A program made the translations under genes and the position numbers. Of a DNA stretch of 7,690 nt, positions 1 to 5,076 are shown piece after piece. The notes beneath the pieces were generated by a model. It made no database searches and was not told the origin of the DNA. It saw only the letters and a program-made list of their open reading frames with translations. Position 1 is the first letter of the stretch. Each line of letters starts with the position of its first letter. The stretch spans positions 1 through 7,690 of the forward strand of contig CALFSF010000263.1 of the NCBI GenBank assembly GCA_937917025.1, read 5' to 3'. This DNA comes from an uncultured Paraburkholderia sp. (GTDB lineage: Bacteria; Pseudomonadota; Gammaproteobacteria; Burkholderiales; Burkholderiaceae).

Positions 1-655
1 GATGGGCGGTCCTGTCAGCTCGGCGGCGTTTGCCGGCGGTCTGATCCCGCTGCAGAACTGGTATGCGCCTTCGCTGACGTCGAACAAGGAAGCCGGTCTC
101 GGCGACTGGGACACGAAGGACATCGCCGATCTGCTGAAGACCGGCGTATCGAACCGTGGCGCGGTGTTCGGCCCGATGGCGGAAGTGGTTCACAACAGCC
201 TGCAGTACATGTCGGACGATGACATCCACGCGATGTCGACGTACCTGAAGACCATTCCGCAGAAGAAGGAAGCGCCGGAAGGTCTGCAGCTCGAAACGTC
301 TGAACAGTTCGGCGGCGAACTGTTGAAGCAAGGTCAGAAGATTTACGCTGACAACTGCGCGAAGTGTCACGAAGCGAATGGTCTCGGCCAGCCGCCTAAC
401 TTCCCGCCGCTTGCGAACAACCAGTCGATCCAGATGCCGTCGGCCGTGAACCCGATCCGCATGGTGCTGAATGGCGGTTATCCGCCGAGCACGGATGGCA
501 ATCCGAAGCCGTATGGCATGCCGCCGTTTGCCCAGGCGCTGTCGAATCAGGAAGTGGCTGCAGTCGTGACGTACATCCGTATGTCGTGGGGTAACCACGG
601 TACGGCAGTGTCGCCGCAACAGGTCAGCGATCTGCGTTCGGCGCCGCTCGATTAA
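1..655 (+). CDS. Cytochrome c subunit of a membrane-bound dehydrogenase (3' part only)
   Basis: This is the C-terminal 217 residues of a c-type cytochrome; the gene enters from the left edge, and the ATG at position 2 is just an internal Met. A CxxCH heme site (CAKCH) lies at bases 356-370, residues 119-123 of the visible part. GMPPF near residues 172-176 supplies the probable axial Met173. Upstream, GPMAEVV (Met59) followed by a DDDIHAMSTYLKTIP helix looks like the C-terminal half of a preceding heme domain whose CxxCH is outside the window. At least two tandem heme domains are therefore implied. The pattern fits the three-heme cytochrome subunits of alcohol, gluconate or sorbosone-type dehydrogenases, which pass electrons from a periplasmic flavo- or quinoprotein to the quinone pool; that assignment is family knowledge. 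No membrane anchor is visible at the C-terminus. A strong terminator follows, so this is probably the last gene of its operon. Confidence 0.88.
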   Translation, partial: MGGPVSSAAFAGGLIPLQNWYAPSLTSNKEAGLGDWDTKDIADLLKTGVSNRGAVFGPMAEVVHNSLQYMSDDDIHAMSTYLKTIPQKKEAPEGLQLETSEQFGGELLKQGQKIYADNCAKCHEANGLGQPPNFPPLANNQSIQMPSAVNPIRMVLNGGYPPSTDGNPKPYGMPPFAQALSNQEVAAVVTYIRMSWGNHGTAVSPQQVSDLRSAPLD

Positions 656-661
656 GCGACG

Positions 662-675
662 CCGGATGCATCCGG
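662..675. repeat. 14-bp perfect palindrome CCGGATGCATCCGG
   Basis: The sequence equals its own reverse complement over 14 bases. It sits between the cytochrome stop codon and the terminator and shares its last base with the terminator stem. It could form a small cruciform or bind a dimeric protein, or it may be chance. Eleven of its bases recur at 1472-1482. Confidence 0.6.
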
Positions 676-716
676 GGCGCGGCCAGCGGTTTTCGCGGGC
701 TGCGCCCTTTGTTTTT
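675..716 (+). terminator. Rho-independent terminator after the cytochrome gene
   Basis: The stem pairs GGGCGC (675-680) with GCGCCC (702-707). It continues inward as GCC/GGC and GCG/CGC around a GTTTT loop, with single unpaired bases between the helical segments. TTTGTTTTT follows directly at 708-716. It begins 19 bases after the cytochrome stop codon and is the clear 3' end of that transcript. Confidence 0.88.
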
Positions 717-737
717 GCCGGGTTCTGGTTTTAGGAT
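709..737 (+). promoter_or_regulatory. Weak candidate sigma70 promoter for the hemolysin III-type gene
   Basis: TTGTTT (709-714) and TAGGAT (732-737) are separated by 17 bases and lie about 55 bases before the GTG start. They match the consensus hexamers at 3 of 6 and 4 of 6 positions. The -35 would fall within the T-tract of the preceding terminator. This is a match by eye only. Confidence 0.22.
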
Positions 738-782
738 TTATTTGCCGGTCGCGCGTGTGACACGAAGCGCGTGAGGGCAGGC

Positions 783-787
783 AGGAG
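783..787 (+). promoter_or_regulatory. Shine-Dalgarno AGGAG selecting a GTG start
   Basis: AGGAG lies six bases before the GTG at 794. The protein from this GTG begins with the family-typical E-R-F-N-S-I-T-H segment, so the non-ATG start is well supported. Confidence 0.8.
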
Positions 788-793
788 AGTACC

Positions 794-1414
794 GTGCATT
801 TCGGTGAGCGATTCAACAGCATTACCCACCTCATCGGCGCCGTGCTGTCGGTGGCGGGGCTGGCGACGCTCGTCACGATGGGCGCGCTCGACGGCGATGC
901 GTACAAGGTCGTCAGTTTCGCCATCTACGGTGCAATGCTGTTCGTGCTGTATGCTATCTCCACGCTTTATCACAGTGTTCGCCATCCGCATCTGAAGGCG
1001 ATCCTGCAGAAATGTGACCATTCGGCGATCTATCTGCTGATCGCCGGCAGTTACACGCCGTTCACGCTGGTTACGCTGCGTGGTCCGTGGGGCTGGTCGC
1101 TGTTCGGTGTGAGCTGGGGGCTCGCAGCCCTGGGTATCACGCAGGAACTGACGCTTGGGAGACGCACCCGCAGCGTTTCGATGGTGCTGTATATATTGAT
1201 GGGGTGGCTCGCGCTCGTTGCCATTCGCCCGCTGGTGGAAGCATTGCCGCCAGCAGGCACCGCATGGCTCGTGGCCGGCGGTCTCATCTACAGCGCCGGC
1301 ATCTACTTCTTCATCAACGACGAGCGCATCCGGCATGGACATGGCATCTGGCACCTGTTCGTGCTGGCCGGCAGTCTGTGCCAATTCGTCAGTGTCGCGC
1401 GCTACGTCGCATGA
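794..1414 (+). CDS. trhA: Hemolysin III / PAQR family membrane protein (TrhA-like)
   Basis: This 206-residue protein of about seven hydrophobic segments belongs to the hemolysin III branch of the PAQR superfamily and acts in the inner membrane. Bacterial members of the TrhA type are linked to membrane homeostasis; this is family knowledge and says nothing about hemolysis here. Visible signatures are the N-terminal E5-R-F-N8-S-I-T-H12, S56-T-L-Y-H60 after TM2, D75-H-S-A-I-Y with L-I-A-G-S-Y-T-P-F after it, and H183-G-I-W-H187 at the last helix. S56/H60, D75 and H183/H187 correspond to the metal-site residues of PAQR proteins, so the site looks intact. Length is normal for the family. The GTG start is backed by AGGAG. 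The gene stands between two other transcription units with a terminator before it, so it is probably monocistronic. Confidence 0.9.
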   Translation: MHFGERFNSITHLIGAVLSVAGLATLVTMGALDGDAYKVVSFAIYGAMLFVLYAISTLYHSVRHPHLKAILQKCDHSAIYLLIAGSYTPFTLVTLRGPWGWSLFGVSWGLAALGITQELTLGRRTRSVSMVLYILMGWLALVAIRPLVEALPPAGTAWLVAGGLIYSAGIYFFINDERIRHGHGIWHLFVLAGSLCQFVSVARYVA

Positions 1415-1479
1415 CATTCCACGGCGGCGAAATGCAACTTAACGCCAGTCGACGTGTCTTGATAGCGCGTTGATGCATC

Positions 1480-1501
1480 CGGTACGCCAGCGAGCGTACC
1501 G
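1480..1501 (+). other. Short hairpin after the hemolysin III-type gene
   Basis: GGTACGC (1481-1487) pairs perfectly with GCGTACC (1494-1500) around a six-base loop, and C1480 can also pair with G1501. There is no T-tract after it, so it is not a canonical rho-independent terminator. It could block 3' exonucleases or act with Rho. It lies 65 bases after the stop codon and about 120 bases before the helicase start. Confidence 0.5.
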
Positions 1502-1612
1502 CCGATTTCCCGGCGATCAGCTTCAGGCCGCGGCTCACGCCCCGGTCGTTGCTTCTGCTTTCATCGCGCCTTATCCGGCTGCGAACGAGCGGGTCGCCAC
1601 ATCTGCATTTAC

Positions 1613-1618
1613 AAAGAG
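1613..1618 (+). promoter_or_regulatory. Ribosome binding site AAAGAG fixing the helicase start
   Basis: AAAGAG sits five bases before the ATG at 1624. The frame is open upstream to a TTG at 1549, but that extension has no family resemblance, whereas the protein from 1624 begins M-S-F-D-S-L-G-L-S, the usual RhlE amino terminus. Confidence 0.65.
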
Positions 1619-1623
1619 TTTCT

Positions 1624-3183
1624 ATGTCTTTTGATTCCCTCGGCTTGTCCGAACCGCTGGTCCGCGCTGTACACGAACTGGGCTACACCTCCCCGACGCC
1701 GATCCAGACACAGGCGATACCTGCCGTGCTGAATGGCGGCGACCTGCTTGCCGGCGCCCAGACCGGCACCGGCAAGACCGCCGGCTTCACCCTGCCGATC
1801 CTGCAACGTCTGACGACGATGCAACCGGTCAACAACGCGAACGGCAAGCGCGCGGTGCGCGCGCTGATTCTCACCCCGACGCGCGAACTCGCCGCGCAGG
1901 TCGAGGAAAGCGTGCGCCAGTACGGCAAATACCTGAAGCTGAAGTCGACCGTGATGTTCGGCGGCGTCGGCATCAATCCGCAGATCGATGCGCTGCGACG
2001 CGGCGTCGATATCGTCGTGGCGACGCCCGGCCGTCTGCTCGACCACATGCAGCAAAAGACGATCGATCTGTCGCAGCTCGATATTCTCGTGCTCGACGAA
2101 GCCGACCGCATGCTCGACATGGGCTTCATCCACGACATCAAGCGCGTGCTCGCGAAGCTGCCGCCGAAGCGCCAGAACCTGCTGTTCTCCGCGACGTTCT
2201 CCGACGAGATCAAGACGCTCGCCGACAACCTGCTCGACTCGCCGGCGCTCATCGAAGTCGCGCGCCGCAACACGACGGCCGAACTGGTCGCGCAGAAGAT
2301 CCACCCGATCGATCGCGACAAGAAGCGCGAACTGCTCACGCACCTGATCCGGCAACACAACTGGTTCCAGGTGCTGGTGTTCACGCGCACGAAGCACGGC
2401 GCGAACCGCCTCGCCGAACAATTGACGAAGGATGGCATCAGCGCGCTCGCCATTCACGGCAACAAGAGCCAGTCGGCGCGTACGCGCGCGCTCGCCGAGT
2501 TCAAGGACGCGACGCTGCAGGTGCTCGTCGCGACCGATATCGCCGCGCGCGGAATCGACATCGACCAGTTGCCGCACGTCGTCAACTTCGATCTGCCGAA
2601 CGTGCCGGAAGACTATGTTCACCGCATCGGCCGCACGGGTCGCGCGGGCGCGACGGGCGAGGCGATCTCGCTCGTGTGCGTCGACGAACTGCAACTGCTG
2701 AAGGACATCGAGAAGCTGATCAGGCGTCCGATCCCGCAGGAAGTGATCGCGGGCTTTGAGCCGGACCCGACAGCGAAGCCGGAGCCGATCCTGCGCCGCG
2801 GGCAAGGCGGTGGCGGTGGCGGCGGCGGTCGTCAGCCGCGGCAGCCGCAAGGCGGCGCGCCGAAGCGCGATGGCGCGGCTTCGTCGAAGCCGGCGCAGTC
2901 GCGCCAGAACCCGCGTGGCGGTGCGCAGCAAAAGCCGCAGCAGGCGCATGCGCCAGGCGGCAAGCCCGTGAGCAACGCTCCGGCGCAGGTGCGCAAGGAC
3001 AATCCGCGTCACGAAACCACGCGTCATCACGACAAGCCGCGCGCCGCGTCGCACGAGGGCGGCAACGCCAGTTCGCCCGCACCGCGCAAACCGCAACGGG
3101 CAGGCGGCAATCCCGGCTCACTGCTGGGCGGCGCGCCGCGTGGATCGCATCCTGCGCGTAACGGTGGACAGCGCGGTCGCTAG
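1624..3183 (+). CDS. rhlE: RhlE-type DEAD-box ATP-dependent RNA helicase
   Basis: This 519-residue helicase unwinds short RNA duplexes in an ATP-dependent way; the RhlE group is tied to ribosome assembly and RNA turnover. All superfamily 2 motifs are visible: Q motif with F3 and G20-Y-T-S-P-T-P-I-Q28; motif I A45-Q-T-G-T-G-K-T52; Ia P85-T-R-E-L-A90; Ib T134-P-G-R137; II D158-E-A-D161; III S189-A-T191; IV around V250-L-V-F-T; V A303-T-D-I-A-A-R-G310; VI H333-R-I-G-R-T-G-R340. The segment around residues 350-382, ending in E-P-D-P, matches RhlE in particular. From about residue 393 the last 127 residues are a basic Gly/Arg/Pro/Gln/Ala-rich tail that starts with eight consecutive glycines and is presumably disordered RNA-binding sequence. 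No frameshift is seen. It converges on the next gene, with a terminator 33 bases beyond its stop. Confidence 0.95.
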   Translation: MSFDSLGLSEPLVRAVHELGYTSPTPIQTQAIPAVLNGGDLLAGAQTGTGKTAGFTLPILQRLTTMQPVNNANGKRAVRALILTPTRELAAQVEESVRQYGKYLKLKSTVMFGGVGINPQIDALRRGVDIVVATPGRLLDHMQQKTIDLSQLDILVLDEADRMLDMGFIHDIKRVLAKLPPKRQNLLFSATFSDEIKTLADNLLDSPALIEVARRNTTAELVAQKIHPIDRDKKRELLTHLIRQHNWFQVLVFTRTKHGANRLAEQLTKDGISALAIHGNKSQSARTRALAEFKDATLQVLVATDIAARGIDIDQLPHVVNFDLPNVPEDYVHRIGRTGRAGATGEAISLVCVDELQLLKDIEKLIRRPIPQEVIAGFEPDPTAKPEPILRRGQGGGGGGGGRQPRQPQGGAPKRDGAASSKPAQSRQNPRGGAQQKPQQAHAPGGKPVSNAPAQVRKDNPRHETTRHHDKPRAASHEGGNASSPAPRKPQRAGGNPGSLLGGAPRGSHPARNGGQRGR

Positions 3184-3213
3184 ACTGCCGGTTCCATCGC
3201 TCGCATCAGCGAA

Positions 3214-3732
3214 CTAACGGCCGGGGCTTGCTCCGGCCGTTTTTTTCAGGTGCTCGATCTGTTGCCGCCATCGGTCGAGCACCGCCTCGCCCGCCCCTTC
3301 CAGATCGAACGTAATGCCGCCGGTAAGGCGCGCATAGCGCACGCGCTGCGCTTCGCCCGTATCGATTGATCCCGTAAAGCACGCGAGGTCGCCGCCCGCG
3401 CCGGGCAACGGCTCGATATCGAGTTGCACCTGATAGAACGCATCGTCGAAGACGAAGGTCAGCGCCGCGCGGCCGCCTGCGGCGAGCGCGCGGGCAGCGC
3501 GCGAATGCGGCCACAGCGCGAGACACAACGTGCGCGAGTCCGGCGCGTACAGCTCGCCGACGCCGAGCAGCGACGTGCGCAGATGACCGTTCGCATCGCG
3601 GGTGATGAGCGATGCGGTGAAGCCGATCTTCGTTTCCAGCGATGTTCCGTCGAACGCCGCTCGCAATGCGGGCGGCCATTCGTCGAATACGTCCTGTTCG
3701 AGCGCTCGCTCGCGATCCGGTGAGGCGGTCAT
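3214..3732 (-). CDS. Pyridoxamine 5'-phosphate oxidase-like FMN-binding split-barrel protein
   Basis: This is a soluble protein of 172 residues. The core pattern runs: K-I-G-F-T-A-S-L-I-T-R-D-A-N-G-H-L-R-T-S, then a strand G-V-G-E-L-Y-A, then T-L-C-L-A-L-W-P-H-S-R-A-A-R-A-L, then R-A-A-L-T-F-V-F-D-D-A-F-Y-Q-V. This order of strands with a 'small-residue helix' is what the FMN split-barrel fold of PNPOx-like proteins looks like. No substrate can be named; relatives include general flavin reductases and proteins of unknown role. The ATG at 3732 was chosen because a GGAG lies seven bases upstream (3740-3743). A longer frame reaches 3810, but its extra 26 codons run through a hairpin and look non-protein-like. 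The C-terminal codons overlap the helicase terminator. The ferritin-like gene is upstream on the same strand, 99 bases away. Confidence 0.65.
   Translation of the reverse strand: MTASPDRERALEQDVFDEWPPALRAAFDGTSLETKIGFTASLITRDANGHLRTSLLGVGELYAPDSRTLCLALWPHSRAARALAAGGRAALTFVFDDAFYQVQLDIEPLPGAGGDLACFTGSIDTGEAQRVRYARLTGGITFDLEGAGEAVLDRWRQQIEHLKKTAGASPGR
3217..3246 (+). terminator. Rho-independent terminator of rhlE, nested in the convergent gene
   Basis: ACGGCCGG (3217-3224) pairs with CCGGCCGT (3233-3240) around an eight-base loop, and T3240 starts a run of seven Ts to 3246. The polarity serves the plus-strand helicase. All of it except the flanks is also the sense sequence for the last residues of the minus-strand split-barrel protein, whose stop codon is at 3214-3216. 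On the minus strand no T-run follows, so it would work poorly for that gene. Confidence 0.9.
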
Positions 3733-3739
3733 TACGTCG

Positions 3740-3743
3740 CTCC
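3740..3743 (-). promoter_or_regulatory. Shine-Dalgarno GGAG for the split-barrel gene
   Basis: On the minus strand GGAG precedes the ATG at 3732 by seven bases. No equivalent is obvious before the alternative upstream starts in the same frame, which supports the shorter product. Confidence 0.65.
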
Positions 3744-3764
3744 ATGTGGGTTCACACAAACAGA

Positions 3765-3786
3765 ATGGCCCGCGCAGGCGGGCCAT
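3765..3786 (-). terminator. Hairpin terminator or attenuator after the ferritin-like gene
   Basis: ATGGCCCGC (3765-3773) and GCGGGCCAT (3778-3786) form a nine-base perfect stem with a four-base loop. Reading the minus strand, the stem is followed by TCTGTTTGTGTG, a T-rich but interrupted tail. It lies 46 bases beyond the ferritin-like stop codon and ends only 32 bases before the next start codon, so it may be a partial terminator within a two-gene transcript. Confidence 0.6.
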
Positions 3787-3799
3787 CCGGTCACTGCCA

Positions 3800-3818
3800 C
3801 GCGGCGGCATGCGCCGCG
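3800..3818 (-). other. GC-rich hairpin between ferritin-like stop and terminator
   Basis: CGCGGCG (3800-3806) and CGCCGCG (3812-3818) pair over seven bases around a five-base loop. It has no T-tract and stands directly before the hairpin at 3765-3786 on the minus strand, giving two tandem stems after the gene. It may only reflect base composition. Confidence 0.4.
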
Positions 3819-3831
3819 CGCTTGTGGGCGG

Positions 3832-4659
3832 CTATCGAAAGAATACGTGCTGTGTGATCTTCGCCAGCGGATAGTGCACCCCCGGCTGGATCTTCGCGGG
3901 CAGATCGAGCGGCTTGAGCAGCATCTTCACGCACATATCGGCCGACAGATTGCGACGCACCAGCGCGTTGACGCGCGACGCGCGGTCGCGATTGTAGGCC
4001 GAATCGTTGACGCGCTCGGGATAACGAATCGCAAACACATGACGCAGCGCGATCTCCGAATCCTCGTTCTTGATCTCCATCACACGCCGCATCAGCGCGC
4101 CCAGCACCGCCAGCCGGCCGTTGCCTTCGATCCTGTTGTACTTCTTGAAGTAGCTGAGGAAGTGCTTGTAGTGGCGCACTTCATCGGTACGGATATGGTC
4201 GGTGATTTCCTTCAGCACGGGTTCATCCGAGCATTCGCCGATCGCCCGATAGAGCGTTGCCGTACCCGTTTCGACGACGCACCGCGCAACCATTTCGAGC
4301 GCGCGCGTCTTTTCGAAGTCTTCGAACGAACAGGTCAGCCTGTACTCCTCGAAGAAGTTATGAAACGCCGTATCCCAGTCGAATTCCGGCCACACGTGCG
4401 CGATGTAGGTCTTGAGCGCGCGCCCGTGCTGCATTTCTTCGGGCTCCCATTCGTTGTTGAGCCACGCGGATACTTCGCGGTCGCCATTGAAGAACGTGCT
4501 GAGGTTGCTGGTGTAGAGATCGGTGCCGCTCTCAATGAACGACGCCGCGCACAGCAACAACAGCAGATCCTCGTTGACAGCCGCCTTCTGCCGGTCGATC
4601 CGGCTCAGATCGATGTCCTCGATACGCCAGGGCATCACGTGCATGGAGTCTGTTCGCAT
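3832..4659 (-). CDS. Di-iron ferritin-like / acyl-ACP desaturase-like protein
   Basis: This soluble, helix-rich protein of 275 residues carries the full ligand set of a carboxylate-bridged di-iron site: E43 (E-S-G-T-D-L-Y), E75-M-Q-H78, E130 (E-T-G-T-A-T-L-Y) and E160-V-R-H163. The two E-x-x-H motifs and their spacing (32, 55 and 30 residues between successive glutamates) resemble acyl-ACP desaturases and the R2-type ferritin-like superfamily more than 24-mer ferritins. W-L-N-N-E-W-E-P-E-E-M-Q-H-G is especially desaturase-like. The first and second helical pairs resemble each other, the known internal duplication of the fold. Its substrate is unknown; an oxidase, hydroxylase, desaturase or iron-handling role is possible. 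The start at 4659 is preceded by GGGAG at eight bases. There is no signal peptide. The last roughly 110 residues, after the four-helix core, are basic and unassigned. A split-barrel gene follows on the same strand. Confidence 0.78.
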   Translation of the reverse strand: MRTDSMHVMPWRIEDIDLSRIDRQKAAVNEDLLLLLCAASFIESGTDLYTSNLSTFFNGDREVSAWLNNEWEPEEMQHGRALKTYIAHVWPEFDWDTAFHNFFEEYRLTCSFEDFEKTRALEMVARCVVETGTATLYRAIGECSDEPVLKEITDHIRTDEVRHYKHFLSYFKKYNRIEGNGRLAVLGALMRRVMEIKNEDSEIALRHVFAIRYPERVNDSAYNRDRASRVNALVRRNLSADMCVKMLLKPLDLPAKIQPGVHYPLAKITQHVFFR

Positions 4660-4667
4660 TATTCGTG

Positions 4668-4672
4668 CTCCC
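4668..4672 (-). promoter_or_regulatory. Shine-Dalgarno GGGAG for the ferritin-like gene
   Basis: On the minus strand GGGAG precedes the ATG at 4659 by eight bases. This selects the 275-residue product over a 25-residue longer frame opening at 4734, which would read straight through the inverted repeats in the leader. Confidence 0.65.
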
Positions 4673-4678
4673 AAAAAC

Positions 4679-4688
4679 TGTCGCGACA
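4679..4688. repeat. 10-bp perfect palindrome TGTCGCGACA in the ferritin-like leader
   Basis: The ten bases equal their own reverse complement and lie six bases upstream of the Shine-Dalgarno of the ferritin-like gene. It could be an operator half or a small leader hairpin, which on the minus strand is followed by GTTTTTG. No regulator is identifiable. Confidence 0.45.
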
Positions 4689-4702
4689 CGGAAACATGCC
4701 AG

Positions 4703-4739
4703 GCTGTATGCCGCTTGCCGGCCCGCTGCCACATACAGC
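4703..4739. repeat. 8-bp inverted repeat with 21-bp spacer upstream of the ferritin-like gene
   Basis: GCTGTATG (4703-4710) and CATACAGC (4732-4739) are perfect inverted arms. Their centres are 29 bases apart, close to three helical turns, so they could be an operator for a dimer or a hairpin in the 5' untranslated RNA. The near arm ends 43 bases before the start codon. An AT-rich patch, CTTTAAAACGTTTAAC at 4741-4756, lies just upstream with respect to the gene. Confidence 0.5.
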
Positions 4740-4933
4740 GCTTTAAAACGTTTAACCCCTTCTCTACTGCATCTTAGCCAATGTTGCGCAAATATGCAGA
4801 TACCCCAGCACAGACCGTGCCGGCTCTCCACAGTTCCGCTCAATACCAGGGAAAGCGCTCAGCGCATCGACTTTCGTCAAACGGAGCTCGCACCGCGCCG
4901 GCAACCGGCCGAAATCATGCGTAATGCGGGCGC

Positions 4934-4963
4934 AAAAAAAAAGCAGCCGCGGGAACGGCTGCC
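4934..4963 (-). terminator. Rho-independent terminator of the MFS transporter transcript
   Basis: Read on the minus strand, GCAGCCG (4962-4956) pairs with CGGCTGC (4949-4943) around a six-base loop and is followed by nine Ts (4942-4934). It lies 113 bases after the transporter stop codon and has minus polarity only. Confidence 0.9.
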
Positions 4964-5044
4964 ATGTTTTGCTGCACCTGATATTTCGTCCGCTATTGCG
5001 TCGAACGCCTGTCGTGGGCGGTTCTCACCGACCGGTCACGTAAT

Positions 5045-5074
5045 CCGCGCGCCCCTGGTAAGGGTCGCGCGCGG
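5045..5074 (-). other. Long GC-rich stem-loop abutting the MFS stop codon
   Basis: CCGCGCGC (5045-5052) pairs with GCGCGCGG (5067-5074). The stem continues with CCCT (5053-5056) against AGGG (5061-5064) after a two-base bulge, leaving a GGTA loop. That makes twelve base pairs beginning two bases past the transporter stop codon. No T-tract follows, so it is more likely a 3' stabilising stem or intrinsic pause than a terminator. Confidence 0.6.
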
Positions 5075-5076
5075 GA

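Larger units (their letters stand above)
4660..5076. other. Intergenic region between ferritin-like and MFS genes
   Basis: This 417-base gap holds no convincing coding sequence. Toward the ferritin-like gene are its Shine-Dalgarno, a 10-base palindrome, an inverted repeat and an AT-rich patch that probably contains the promoter, although I cannot place good -35/-10 hexamers. Toward the transporter are its canonical terminator (4934-4963) and a long stem next to its stop codon (5045-5074). Between 4760 and 4930 I see only an 8-base palindrome TTGCGCAA (4784-4791) and nothing else definite. Confidence 0.6.

Noticed and set aside
731..1417. A 228-codon frame antisense to the hemolysin III-type gene.
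   Set aside because: It is Gln/Arg/His-rich and featureless, opposite a gene with intact PAQR motifs and a good ribosome binding site.
1549..1577. TTGCTT / TATCCG as a promoter for rhlE with a 17-base spacer.
   Set aside because: Each hexamer matches consensus at only 3 of 6 positions, about what is expected by chance in a search of this length.
1549..1623. Upstream TTG start that would lengthen the helicase by 25 residues.
   Set aside because: The extension does not resemble RhlE, and the ATG at 1624 has its own ribosome binding site and the family-typical first residues.
1609..3096. A 495-codon open frame antisense to the helicase.
   Set aside because: It mirrors the helicase codons, is extremely Arg/Leu/Val-rich without domain signals, and is a common artefact opposite high-GC genes. 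The helicase motifs on the plus strand are complete.
3733..3810. N-terminal extension of the split-barrel protein to an ATG at 3810.
   Set aside because: It would be encoded by the hairpin at 3765-3786 and has no Shine-Dalgarno, whereas the ATG at 3732 has GGAG at seven bases.
3847..4746. A 299-codon plus-strand frame opposite the di-iron gene.
   Set aside because: The minus strand shows both ExxH motifs and a Shine-Dalgarno; the plus frame has neither motif nor start signal.
4764..4803. Minus-strand promoter for the di-iron gene using TAAGAT or nearby hexamers.
   Set aside because: TAAGAT has no acceptable -35 at 16-18 bases, and TTGCGC is only nine bases away, so I could not place a credible promoter.
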